Shown: piece after piece, positions 54,002 through 62,252 of the stretch | How positions within the stretch are numbered: the stretch's first letter is position 1 | Layout: each line of letters starts with the position of its first letter | DNA from: Leptospira bandrabouensis | Lineage (GTDB): Bacteria > Spirochaetota > Leptospiria > Leptospirales > Leptospiraceae | Length of the DNA: 64,000 bases | Assembly: GCF_004770905.1 (NCBI RefSeq) | Contig: NZ_RQHT01000014.1 | Coordinates: 620,001 to 684,000, forward strand | Direction: 5' to 3' | The notes under the pieces: generated by a model | The model's database searches: none | What the model was told of the DNA's origin: nothing | Seen by the model: only the letters and a program-made list of their open reading frames with translations | Program-made: the position numbers and the translations under genes

Positions 54002-54033
54002 AAATAGTAAAAAAGTATTCTTTTTTACTATTT
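54002..54033. terminator. Bidirectional terminator with 14-bp perfect stem
   Basis: AAATAGTAAAAAAG (54002-54015), loop TATT, CTTTTTTACTATTT (54020-54033). The perfect stem contains an A-run on one arm and a T-run on the other, so it can act on either strand. It lies between the convergent GpsA-PlsB and DUF4442 genes and overlaps the latter's stop codon. Confidence 0.75.
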
Positions 54034-54514
54034 ATCCATTTTGAACGGGGAGTTTTCCCCGTTTGCGAATATAAACTGTCTTTTCTAGTTTTGCAATGGT
54101 CTCTCCCGCTTCGTTCTTTACATCCGTGGTAAAAAGATAATCCCCTTTTTTCTTAACTTCGATTTCCTCTTTAATCCTTTTTATCTCTGAATCAGGGATT
54201 CGAAATTCGGCGATCACCTTCCCCATTCCTGGTTTGACAAAAATCATATTTCCAGCTTTGTCCCAAACAATATAGTCCGATCCTAATCGTTCTAAAAGGA
54301 TTAACATAAAAAATGGATCACACATGGAATATAAGGATCCACCAAAATGAACTCCCACATAATTCTTGTTATAGAAACGCAAGTTCATTTCTGAACGAAA
54401 ATAGGAAAAGTCTGGAGCAATTTCTTTAATGCGAATCCCAGCTCCTACGTAAGGTGGGTAAAAGTTATATAACCAAATTTTGAATCTTTTTTTCCAAGAT
54501 GTAATTTTTTTCAA
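54032..54514 (-). CDS. DUF4442 hotdog-fold thioesterase-like protein
   Basis: 160 aa. NKNYVGVHFGGSLYSMCDPFFMLILLERLG near residues 50-80 is the core of DUF4442 proteins, which share the hotdog fold of PaaI-like thioesterases. No catalytic residue is certain. The ATG overlaps the EamA transporter stop by four bases, so it is the last gene of the four-gene acyl-CoA dehydrogenase operon and could act on acyl thioesters, which is inference. Confidence 0.8.
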   Translation of the reverse strand: MKKITSWKKRFKIWLYNFYPPYVGAGIRIKEIAPDFSYFRSEMNLRFYNKNYVGVHFGGSLYSMCDPFFMLILLERLGSDYIVWDKAGNMIFVKPGMGKVIAEFRIPDSEIKRIKEEIEVKKKGDYLFTTDVKNEAGETIAKLEKTVYIRKRGKLPVQNG

Positions 54515-55404
54515 AGATTTGGTTCCTTTCTCTTTTGTTTCGAATTAATTAAATATACGGCGAGGATGGCCAAGGCTCCCCCGATGATCACAGGAATTTG
54601 TATCACTTCATTCAAAATCAAATAACTACTCAAATAGGCAGAAAGAGGGACAATAAAGATAAAACTACTCGCAATTTCGGAACCAAGTCTAGTTGCTGCA
54701 TAAAAATAAACAGTGGTTCCAAAGGTAGTAGAGATCACAGTTAAATAAAAAATGGAAGCCCAGAAGGAAAACCCTTCCTCCCATACTTTCCAAAAACTCG
54801 GATCATTAAAACAAAATAGAAGTTCAATGATAGATCCCACAGCATAAACATAAAAACTATAAGTCACCGGAGACATCGATTTTCCGGTGGACTGGCTATT
54901 GAGAGAAAGTGTTGCCCAAACAAAAGAACATAACAAAAAGAATAAATTACCAGATAACAATAAATAATCGATACTTATCTTCCAGACTTGTAAAATTACA
55001 AGTCCACCAATAAATCCAAAAAACAATCCAATGACTTGGCGTTTAGAAATTCGTTTTTTTTGTACAAGCACAACAATGAAAAAAGTTACAATAGGGTTGA
55101 GGGTAGTGACAAGGACTCCTCCTGCTCCCGGAAGGCCATTTTTTAAACCCAGAAAAAAGAACTGATTGTAAAAAGTATAAATGATACCGCCAACAAGAAC
55201 ATTCCAATAATCCTTTCCAGTTTTGAGTTTAAAGGGAATTTTCATCACAACAAGGAGAGGAATCACAGAAAGAAAAGTAGCAAGGAATCGCCAAAATACT
55301 AAGACCGAAACTGGAACCGTTCCTGCGATCATTTTACCGATGGGCCAAGAGATTCCCCAAGAGACCATCGCGAGGATGAGTAAAAGTAAAAATTTTAGGT
55401 TCAA
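54511..55404 (-). CDS. DMT-superfamily transporter (EamA type)
   Basis: 297 aa, ten hydrophobic segments in two halves, each an EamA repeat: MVSWGISWPIGKMIAG at the start, GLKNGLPGAGGVLVTTLNPIVTFFIVVLV in the first half and SASFIFIVPLSAYLSSYLILNE-like sequence in the second. EamA proteins export amino acids and other metabolites; the substrate is unknown. ATGA overlaps at both ends join it to the AEC transporter and DUF4442 genes. Confidence 0.9.
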   Translation of the reverse strand: MNLKFLLLLILAMVSWGISWPIGKMIAGTVPVSVLVFWRFLATFLSVIPLLVVMKIPFKLKTGKDYWNVLVGGIIYTFYNQFFFLGLKNGLPGAGGVLVTTLNPIVTFFIVVLVQKKRISKRQVIGLFFGFIGGLVILQVWKISIDYLLLSGNLFFLLCSFVWATLSLNSQSTGKSMSPVTYSFYVYAVGSIIELLFCFNDPSFWKVWEEGFSFWASIFYLTVISTTFGTTVYFYAATRLGSEIASSFIFIVPLSAYLSSYLILNEVIQIPVIIGGALAILAVYLINSKQKRKEPNL

Positions 55405-56309
55405 ATGTAGTTTCCTTTCAACAAAAAGTTAAGAACGTATGTGGTGCCAAAGGAAATAGGAATTCCAATTCCCAACATAAGGCTTGCTAAATGAGGTGAA
55501 ATATTTTTTTCAATTGTGATCACTGTAGAAGTGACCATTGGAGCCATTGCCGATTCCAAAACTATCGTTTGGAAAAGTAATGTATCCTCTTTTAATGGAG
55601 AATAAATCCAATACACGATGATTGGTGCGAGAATAAGTTTAAACCCAAGACCTAAAGCCAATACCTTACCATGGCCTGCAATGGTCCGCATATCCAACAT
55701 AAAACCAACGGAAACCAAAGCAAGAGGAGTGAGAGTATCACCTAATCGAAGTAAAACAAGCTTAAACGCATCCGGATAAGGAAATTGCCTGGTGAGAATA
55801 GCAATAAACAAAGCATAAATAGGAGCAAATCCCAATACTCTTTTCACGAGAGTGGTTAAGTCCCATTTTCCATCCATAGCAATCGAAGCCAAAATGATTC
55901 CAGGAAAACTGAGAACCATAAAGGTTCCCAATTGGTCTGCCAAAATTCCGTAACCTAAAGATTCTTTGCCTAAATATGTTTCAAGTAATGGAAAACCCAC
56001 AAAGGATGTATTTCCAAGCCCAGCAGTTAACACCAAACAGACTGCAGTATGAAACTTTAAAAACTTTAGTTTGTACAATCCAAGAAAAAAAACAACCGCT
56101 ATCCCAAAAACCACCCAAGGCATAGAAGAAGGCAAAAGAGAAGTAACATCTACTTTTAGTTCATGGACATGATACAAAACAAGAGAAGGTAAAGAAATAA
56201 AAAGGATAAACCCGTTTAAAACCTTGGGCGTGGATTCAGGAAACTGAGGAAGTCTTCGGAAAAACAACCCCAATCCAAAACAAATTCCTAACAGTAAAAA
56301 ATTTTCCAT
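55401..56309 (-). CDS. AEC family transporter (auxin efflux carrier-like)
   Basis: 302 aa with about ten hydrophobic segments. The opening GLFFRRLPQFPESTPKVLNGFILFISLPSLVLYH matches the AEC core with its crossover helix, and the C-terminal part ESAMAPMVTSTVI is the second conserved region. Relatives carry malate and other carboxylates; the substrate is unknown. It starts three bases after the acyl-CoA dehydrogenase stop and overlaps the EamA gene by four. Confidence 0.88.
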   Translation of the reverse strand: MENFLLLGICFGLGLFFRRLPQFPESTPKVLNGFILFISLPSLVLYHVHELKVDVTSLLPSSMPWVVFGIAVVFFLGLYKLKFLKFHTAVCLVLTAGLGNTSFVGFPLLETYLGKESLGYGILADQLGTFMVLSFPGIILASIAMDGKWDLTTLVKRVLGFAPIYALFIAILTRQFPYPDAFKLVLLRLGDTLTPLALVSVGFMLDMRTIAGHGKVLALGLGFKLILAPIIVYWIYSPLKEDTLLFQTIVLESAMAPMVTSTVITIEKNISPHLASLMLGIGIPISFGTTYVLNFLLKGNYI

Positions 56310-56312
56310 ACT

Positions 56313-58028
56313 TTAAAAGGAAAGGAAGGTCTCCATGGCTTTAGGATCAAAGAAAACTCCCTCTTTTTGTCTTGGTGCTTCGAGTCCATCCCGCACCATC
56401 TCGGCATACCCATTGGCAAAATATAAATACTTAGTAGGTAATTTGTTTGCCATGTCATAAGCTGCTTGTTCTAAAAACTCAGCCAGTAGGAATACTTGAT
56501 AGGTTACATCAGCAATATAAACTCGATTCATATCTTTCCAATCTTTTGACTCGTTTTTAATCATGTGTTCCAATTCCTTTCGTTTGGTTTGGAAAACTTC
56601 GAATGCATTTTTTAATTCCTGATGGTTTCCAGAAGATTTTGTTAATTCATCCAACAAAGATTGGAAGGCCGTATAAACCTTTGGTTTTTGTAAAGCATGC
56701 AAACAATGGTCCGTAATAATGAGATGGGTTCCTTCCCAAGTTTCATTGATGATGGAATCATTATGCAAACGAGGTAGAGGAGAAAAATCTCCAATGATTC
56801 CATTTCCACCTAAAGTTAAGATTGCTTTTTGTGTGATATAACTTGCTTGGGAAGATGATTTATATTTCATGAGCGGAACGGTAATCTCTGCCGCATCATG
56901 ATCTTTTTCTGATAAATTAGCCGAACGAAAGTTCACAAAACAATTTCCTGTTTGTAAAATTTGCATTTCCGCTAAGGTTTTTGTAAAAGAAGGAAACTCT
57001 AAAATCTTTTTCCCGTAAGCGGTTCTAAACTTTGCATATTCAGATGCTTCCATCACTGACCTTCTTGCGTTTCCACTGGAACCAAGTCCGACATGCAATC
57101 GAGAAGTTTTGATGATGTAACGAATGAGGTTCACAAGTCCATGACCTGGGCGACCAAACTCTTCGGCTTCTACCTTGTCATAAATAATTTCTACAGTAAG
57201 TTTTCCTCGAGATCCGATGATATCTTTTTTCCGTAGGATATGATGTCCATTCAGTTCCCCGTTTTCTTTAATCCTAGGAACAAGAAACATACCAACGGTG
57301 TTGGTTCCTTCCATCTTTGCCGTTGTGACCCAAAGGTCTCCCGGGTTCGAACAAAACCATTTTTCACCGGTTAACTCCCATTTGCCGTTCGGAAGTTTTT
57401 TAGCAATGGTACGATTGGCAGAAACATTACTGCCACCTACTCTTTCTGTTACATATTGTCCTGCCATAAAATGAGAAGGACTTCCCTTTCCTGCAACAAG
57501 GGGAAGGTATTTTTTCTTTTGTTCTTCTGTTCCAATTTTTTTGAGTGCGAGGATAATTCCATCAGTCATTGCCAAAGGACAAGCCACACCACCTTCTCCA
57601 TTCATATTCATTAAATAGGTCAGCGCATAGCGATGAATATGCGGGAATTCATATTTCCAATCAGGATGGAAGTCTAAATTGACGACTCCATGATCATAAG
57701 AAATTTTTCGCGCCAATTTTTGTTCTTCTGAATATTTGATAAAATCGATTCTTTTTCCTGTTCTATCAAACTTTACAACCTCTCCATATTTTCCTTCTTT
57801 ATGGCACTCTTCCGTAAGTTCATCCAAAACCCCACCCACAAGTTCCCCGTATTTTCGGATATGATCTTCCATTGCTTTTTTATGGTCTGGGGTAAAATTC
57901 TCTGAGTATCGATGAACCATTCTTTGTAAGGCGGGGTCCATATCATAAAAATTTTTACCTCGAACTCCCTTGTATTCGGAAATATCGAACGGCTGTAAAG
58001 ATGGATGTTCTGAAATATGGTGGTTCAT
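56313..58028 (-). CDS. Acyl-CoA dehydrogenase family protein
   Basis: 571 aa, the longer AidB/long-chain-like form (standard 380). [16 protein letters not shown] (about residue 198) and [22 protein letters not shown] are the FAD/acyl-CoA-binding blocks; [44 protein letters not shown] near 390-440 holds the usual FAD-binding LGGxG region. It has an N-terminal helical extension like AidB. It oxidises acyl-CoAs (or is an AidB-like flavoprotein); chain-length preference is not readable. First gene of the operon with two transporters and DUF4442; the J-domain gene is divergent upstream. Confidence 0.9.
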   Translation of the reverse strand: MNHHISEHPSLQPFDISEYKGVRGKNFYDMDPALQRMVHRYSENFTPDHKKAMEDHIRKYGELVGGVLDELTEECHKEGKYGEVVKFDRTGKRIDFIKYSEEQKLARKISYDHGVVNLDFHPDWKYEFPHIHRYALTYLMNMNGEGGVACPLAMTDGIILALKKIGTEEQKKKYLPLVAGKGSPSHFMAGQYVTERVGGSNVSANRTIAKKLPNGKWELTGEKWFCSNPGDLWVTTAKMEGTNTVGMFLVPRIKENGELNGHHILRKKDIIGSRGKLTVEIIYDKVEAEEFGRPGHGLVNLIRYIIKTSRLHVGLGSSGNARRSVMEASEYAKFRTAYGKKILEFPSFTKTLAEMQILQTGNCFVNFRSANLSEKDHDAAEITVPLMKYKSSSQASYITQKAILTLGGNGIIGDFSPLPRLHNDSIINETWEGTHLIITDHCLHALQKPKVYTAFQSLLDELTKSSGNHQELKNAFEVFQTKRKELEHMIKNESKDWKDMNRVYIADVTYQVFLLAEFLEQAAYDMANKLPTKYLYFANGYAEMVRDGLEAPRQKEGVFFDPKAMETFLSF

Positions 58029-58109
58029 TCTTCCAGTTCAAAAAAAGGAATAGGATTCACTAGCAAAAAAGTCGCCCCGGTTTGAAATTGGTTCTAGAGT
58101 CGATTCTGT

Positions 58110-58982
58110 ATGGTCCAAAGAGTAGAAGCAAAAAAATCCAAACAAATTTTGCACGATGTGATCTTCGAGTTGCAGAACGTTTCTGAATCCATGTTGTGGT
58201 TTTTATCCTACGACCGTCTTTCTGAACTTTTAGAAATCAGAAAGGAAGAATGCCTCCGCAAAGTCTATCAATTCAAATCTACAAAACCCCAAATGGCTCT
58301 ATCCGGCGGATTTCATGAAGTGGATGGAGACCTCCTTATCGATTTTCTTGCTTGGAGTTTGGAATTGGATGAAGTGGCTGAAGAATTTCTGAAAGGGGGA
58401 ATTTTTTTTAGTGAACGTCCGTTATATGAACTTCGCGAATCTTATAAAACTCTCATTCAAAAAACAGTTGCGAACCATAAATTAGACACGGAACTATTAT
58501 TACTTCTAACTGCAGCCACTGTGGATTATGATGATGCTGTTGATTCCTATTTGATGGATAAATTCGAAATCGATTTTTTTGTCAGACGTACCATCCACCA
58601 ATTTTTAGAAAAATTCGAAATCCATCCTGAATACGGAGCCGAAGAATTTTTATACGAATATTTAAAAAGTTTAATCCCCACAAAAATTCTAAATTTCCGA
58701 GACATCACTCGTGAATTTAGAGACAGAACCTATTACGAGTTATATGGTAGATTTAGAGAAACAAAAAAGAAAAAGAAGAAAGTTGTAAAAACGGTTTCTA
58801 CCGAACTCAAAGATCTATTGGCTTTTTTTGATTTAGAACCTGGTGCTTCCATTACCGATGTTAAAAAGAAATTCAAAGAACTCTTAAAAAAATATCACCC
58901 CGATATCAATAAAAAAGGAGAAGAGATGACCAAACGAATTATCTTAAAATACAATCGTTTGGTTGAACTAATAGGAAATTAA
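58110..58982 (+). CDS. J-domain protein with C-terminal HPD motif
   Basis: 290 aa. The last 70 residues (LKDLLAFFDLEPGASITDVKKKFKELLKKYHPDIN) form a J-domain with HPD near residue 270, able to stimulate Hsp70 ATPase. The first 220 residues are a helical domain I do not recognise (EIRKEECLRKVYQFK ... EFLYEYLKSLIP). The J-domain at the C-terminus, after a Lys-rich linker (KKKKKKVVKTV), is the reverse of DnaJ. A DnaK co-chaperone with its own client-binding domain is the likely class. Confidence 0.85.
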   Translation: MVQRVEAKKSKQILHDVIFELQNVSESMLWFLSYDRLSELLEIRKEECLRKVYQFKSTKPQMALSGGFHEVDGDLLIDFLAWSLELDEVAEEFLKGGIFFSERPLYELRESYKTLIQKTVANHKLDTELLLLLTAATVDYDDAVDSYLMDKFEIDFFVRRTIHQFLEKFEIHPEYGAEEFLYEYLKSLIPTKILNFRDITREFRDRTYYELYGRFRETKKKKKKVVKTVSTELKDLLAFFDLEPGASITDVKKKFKELLKKYHPDINKKGEEMTKRIILKYNRLVELIGN

Positions 58983-59000
58983 AGATTAAATAACTTAGAT

Positions 59001-59018
59001 TAAGAATAATAATTCTTA
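59001..59018. terminator. Weak AT-rich hairpin in convergent gap
   Basis: TAAGAAT, loop AATA, ATTCTTA: seven perfect pairs, almost all A-T. It lies between the stops of the J-domain and YceI genes. A shared 3' end is likely but the stem is weak. Confidence 0.35.
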
Positions 59019-59029
59019 TCTATCTTCTA

Positions 59030-59575
59030 TTATTTCATCTGAATCTCAAACTGATATTTAACACGAATCTCATCTTTTGCCTTCATAAAAAGTAGGGATG
59101 GATTTTCTAATTCATATTCGGAAAATTTAACCAAAACAAATCCTTCTACCTGAATGGATGTGGAGTTCTCCTCTTTTACCACTGCCTCGGAGGAAAAATC
59201 TTTAGTATTTCCGTGAATGGTTAATTTACCTTTCACTATGTAAGTTTGTTCCTTTCCTGGTTGCACTGATTCAATTTTTACGATTATGTTTGGAGTATCA
59301 GGATATCCTAAAATTTCCTGAATATGGGAGTCTCGATTTGCATCACCAGATGAAATCTTCAGAAGTGGGATTTTGATTTCAAAAGGAGATTTTAAACTAT
59401 AACCTTTTCCCGAAGTTTGGATGTTAGGTTGGTCCATTTGAATTTCATTACAAACACCCGTTACATTTTTTGTAGTATGTTCTACATAAAACTCTATTTT
59501 CTTTTTTGTCACTTCTGCTGCAAAAATATTTGCTCCAAAGAATAAAATCACAAAACAAATTAATATCTTTTTCAT
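59030..59575 (-). CDS. YceI family periplasmic protein
   Basis: 181 aa. A Sec signal peptide (ILICFVILFFGANIFAAE, cleavage about residue 20) and a lipocalin-like YceI domain: IEFYVEHTTKNVTGVC at the start, GYPDTPNIIVKIESV, KLTIHGNTKDFSSEAVV in the middle and a final strand pair. YceI proteins bind isoprenoid-type lipids such as polyprenyl chains. The downstream gene on the reverse strand order (59608-60336) lies 32 bases upstream and looks like a b561-type membrane protein, matching the E. coli yceJ-yceI pairing. Confidence 0.9.
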   Translation of the reverse strand: MKKILICFVILFFGANIFAAEVTKKKIEFYVEHTTKNVTGVCNEIQMDQPNIQTSGKGYSLKSPFEIKIPLLKISSGDANRDSHIQEILGYPDTPNIIVKIESVQPGKEQTYIVKGKLTIHGNTKDFSSEAVVKEENSTSIQVEGFVLVKFSEYELENPSLLFMKAKDEIRVKYQFEIQMK

Positions 59576-59607
59576 AGGACTTAACCTTTCCTTAACTAAA
59601 CTTTACT

Positions 59608-60336
59608 TCAAAATGTAATGACAAGTAATGCAATAGACATAGCACCAAATCCGGTCCAACCTACTTGCTCCATTTGATGAGCTGCCCTGGGACCTTCTTT
59701 TTCAATGCGAGCACCTAACCCTGGTAACAAAAGCATAGATGCTAAATGAATGGGGATCATTGCTTTGTGAGCAAAAATGGGACTGTAAATTTTAGGTCCA
59801 TCATCTTCATTCTCTGATTCTGATTCGATTTTAGAGGGAGAAAAAAAAGCAAGGCTCGCTGTAATGGCATACATTCCAAAAGTAGCCATCGCTAAATTTT
59901 TATGCATGGCAGCGGAGTGTTTAGTTTCCCATTCCTCATTTGCCTTTAATGCTAAATACAATCCTGCGTTGTTTGTTGGATCCTTTAAGAGAAAATAATC
60001 GGCCGCAATGCTATGTCGGTTTAAGGGGCTCATCGCAACCAAGTACATTGGATCATTCACTGCATACTGTGGATTTGTGAGTAAAAGAGTTTGTGCGAAC
60101 TGATCTGATTTTCTATATAAAGTCTCAGATGCTTTATCCCCTTCCAAATTTGTGGCAAGCCAAAGTGCTAAGGTGGTTAACCCAGCCAATTGATGCCATT
60201 CCAAGAGATTTCTTCTTTTTTTCAGTGATTCTTTGGTGACCTGGGATTTGTTGTTTTGTTGTGGGAAGGGAATCGATTGTGCGTTTACGATGGAAAAGGA
60301 AAGAAAAACAATAAACAAAAAAATTTGTTTTTTCAT
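59608..60336 (-). CDS. Membrane protein with b561-like histidines, partner of YceI
   Basis: 242 aa. A signal-like N-terminus (FLFIVFLSFSIVNAQS), then four hydrophobic segments each carrying a His near its edge: EWHQLAGLTTLALW (about residue 46), HKNLAMATFGMYAIT, FAHKAMIPIHLASMLLLPG and AAHQMEQVGWTGFGAMSIALL. The spacing recalls di-heme cytochrome b561/DUF4405 proteins, in which paired His ligands on four helices hold haem. I infer haem binding; it is not proven. It lies directly upstream of yceI on the same strand (32 bases), as cytochrome b561 yceJ does in E. coli. The family name is uncertain. Confidence 0.6.
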   Translation of the reverse strand: MKKQIFLFIVFLSFSIVNAQSIPFPQQNNKSQVTKESLKKRRNLLEWHQLAGLTTLALWLATNLEGDKASETLYRKSDQFAQTLLLTNPQYAVNDPMYLVAMSPLNRHSIAADYFLLKDPTNNAGLYLALKANEEWETKHSAAMHKNLAMATFGMYAITASLAFFSPSKIESESENEDDGPKIYSPIFAHKAMIPIHLASMLLLPGLGARIEKEGPRAAHQMEQVGWTGFGAMSIALLVITF

Positions 60337-60502
60337 ATAATACAGAATATCCCAAAATTAACCAATGTAAATAGAGGATCCAAATTTTTTGATCATAAAA
60401 TATAGCAGAAAAATTTGTAATTTGCTTCGATTAAAAACATTAAACCCTAAAAAAAAATTTCTACCTGTCTGAACCTTAGAATGAATCAAAAAAAGGTTAA
60501 CG

Positions 60503-61240
60503 TTACTTAGGTGAAGATACCGGAATCGAACCTTTCCAGGTAGAAATGCCACTTCCTTGGATGGGATAGGGTTTACCTAAATATTTTGGCGGAGTGTCCC
60601 ACTGGATGTCCCACCATGCAAGGATTCTTGCTGAAAACTCGCGAAACGAATAATAAGTTTCTTTTTTATAAGTTCTTAAATTACATTCATAACCGTATAA
60701 CTCTAATTCTAACTCTTTACCCAAATAAATGGCTCTGGGCAAAAAGAAAGATTGGCTCACGAAAATCGCATTCTTTACGAGAAAAACTTCTTTGGCACGG
60801 ATCAAGGTATCTAGGGTTCGAAAACCTGCATGGTCCACAAAAATATCATCAGGTTTTACTTTGTGGTTTAACATATACTCCAACATAGGTCGAAGTTCGT
60901 TGTAATCCGATTGTCCGTTATCCCCTGAAAGTAAGATTTTTTTGACACGACCTGAGTTATATAAATTCAATCCACAAACAAGCCGGTCCATAAGAATCGG
61001 TGAGGGAGTTTTTCCATAAACAGCGGCACCAGGAACAATGGCCACTTCGGCTTCAGGGATTTCCATCGGTTGGTCTGAATGGATTGAGGTTTGGTAAATA
61101 TACCAAAACCGCAAATTCGTTGCCAATGCGACAAAAACCAGAATTCCCAAAATCAAAGCAAACCCAAGAAATAGGGATTTCCACTTGACCCTTGAGAGGA
61201 ATTGGAGCGTCTTATTTATGTAGGTCGCACGGTTCGTCAT
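60503..61240 (-). CDS. SanA/YdcF-type DUF218 membrane protein
   Basis: About 245 aa. One N-terminal membrane helix (SLFLGFALILGILVFVALATN) then a DUF218 domain: EVAIVPGAAVYGKTPSPILMDRLVCGLNLYNSG, KILLSGDNGQSDYNE, VDHAGFRTLDTLIRAKEVF and FVSQSFFLPRAIYLG. SanA affects envelope permeability and vancomycin resistance in enteric bacteria; YdcF binds S-adenosylmethionine. The ATG ending at 61240 is preferred to the TTG at 61297, which would add 19 residues of poor match. The ATG shares CATG with the divergent M23 gene's start. The 166-base gap downstream contains no gene I can see. Confidence 0.85.
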   Translation of the reverse strand: MTNRATYINKTLQFLSRVKWKSLFLGFALILGILVFVALATNLRFWYIYQTSIHSDQPMEIPEAEVAIVPGAAVYGKTPSPILMDRLVCGLNLYNSGRVKKILLSGDNGQSDYNELRPMLEYMLNHKVKPDDIFVDHAGFRTLDTLIRAKEVFLVKNAIFVSQSFFLPRAIYLGKELELELYGYECNLRTYKKETYYSFREFSARILAWWDIQWDTPPKYLGKPYPIQGSGISTWKGSIPVSSPK

Positions 61241-62252
61241 GAAGAAAAAAATTAAAGAGATTACGTCTGTTTTTTCACAGGACAATCCGAAAATCAAGAA
61301 ACAGATTGATAAGGTGAAAGAAAAAGGTCACCAACGGATGACCATTCTTGTCATTCCTCACGGATACGATAGTTCTTTCCACTTTCAAATTTCTCATTTT
61401 ACCATTTTATTTTTTTTGGCTTTGACAGTCGGACTCCTTAGTCTTGCTATTTTCGGAATCGTTCGTTCCAGTAACACCCAAACTCAAATCAACCAACTCT
61501 CCAAAATTTACGGAACTTATTTCGATACATACATTGCCCATGCCAACCAATTGGAGGAAATGAAAGAAGAGTATTCTAAACTGAATGAAAACATGTTAGA
61601 ACTCTTTACTTTGATTGATGGACAAGATGACGAACTTTTAAAAATACCCACCGAAGATTGGATCGAAACATCAGCAGTGGAATCTCTTCAAAAAGAAGAA
61701 AAAGAAGACAAACAATTAGATGTCGGTCGTAAGTACTTAAGCGAGATTTATGACTTCAGGCAACTAAAACATCGGATGGATAATTACCAACGTTTGGTGG
61801 AAGCCAATTACCAATTTTTATTCCAACGATCAGACATTTTATCCCGCACTCCTCTCTTTAACCCAATGTATTCTTATAATCTAACCTCTCCCTTTGGAAT
61901 GAGAAAATCACCTACTACTGGTTATTGGGAATACCACGACGGTTTAGATATGGCAAATGCAACCGGGACTCCCATATATGCTTCTGCACCAGGACGTGTA
62001 GTGCGTGTTACTTATTCCAATGTAGGATATGGACATCATGTCATCATCCAACATGACTTCGGCTTTAGTACGTTATATGGTCACTGTTCAAGAATCTATG
62101 TAAGGACAGGACAAGAAGTGAAAGCTGGCGAACAAATTGCCGAAGTGGGAGCTACTGGAAATGTGACCGGCCCACATTTACATTATGAAATATTCATATC
62201 CGAAGAAGGAAAAACAGATCCAGAACAATATATGCAAGCAGGAGTTTACTGA
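61239..62252 (+). CDS. M23 (LytM-type) peptidase with N-terminal anchor and coiled coil
   Basis: 337 aa. A basic N-terminus, one membrane helix (about residues 50-72), a coiled-coil-like stalk (NQLEEMKEEYSKLNENMLELF) and a C-terminal M23 domain with EYHDGLDMA (zinc His and Asp), YGHCSRI and GPHLHYE (HxH). It looks catalytically intact and should cut peptidoglycan peptides in the periplasm. The ATG at 61239 has no close Shine-Dalgarno; a downstream ATG at about 61338 (MTILVIPHG) is a less likely option because it would shorten the basic N-terminus. ligA starts directly at its stop. Confidence 0.88.
   Translation: MKKKIKEITSVFSQDNPKIKKQIDKVKEKGHQRMTILVIPHGYDSSFHFQISHFTILFFLALTVGLLSLAIFGIVRSSNTQTQINQLSKIYGTYFDTYIAHANQLEEMKEEYSKLNENMLELFTLIDGQDDELLKIPTEDWIETSAVESLQKEEKEDKQLDVGRKYLSEIYDFRQLKHRMDNYQRLVEANYQFLFQRSDILSRTPLFNPMYSYNLTSPFGMRKSPTTGYWEYHDGLDMANATGTPIYASAPGRVVRVTYSNVGYGHHVIIQHDFGFSTLYGHCSRIYVRTGQEVKAGEQIAEVGATGNVTGPHLHYEIFISEEGKTDPEQYMQAGVY

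Noticed and set aside
57340..57365. GGGTTCGAAC, resembling a tRNA T-arm
   Set aside because: It is inside the acyl-CoA dehydrogenase coding region and no acceptor, D- or anticodon stem can be built around it.
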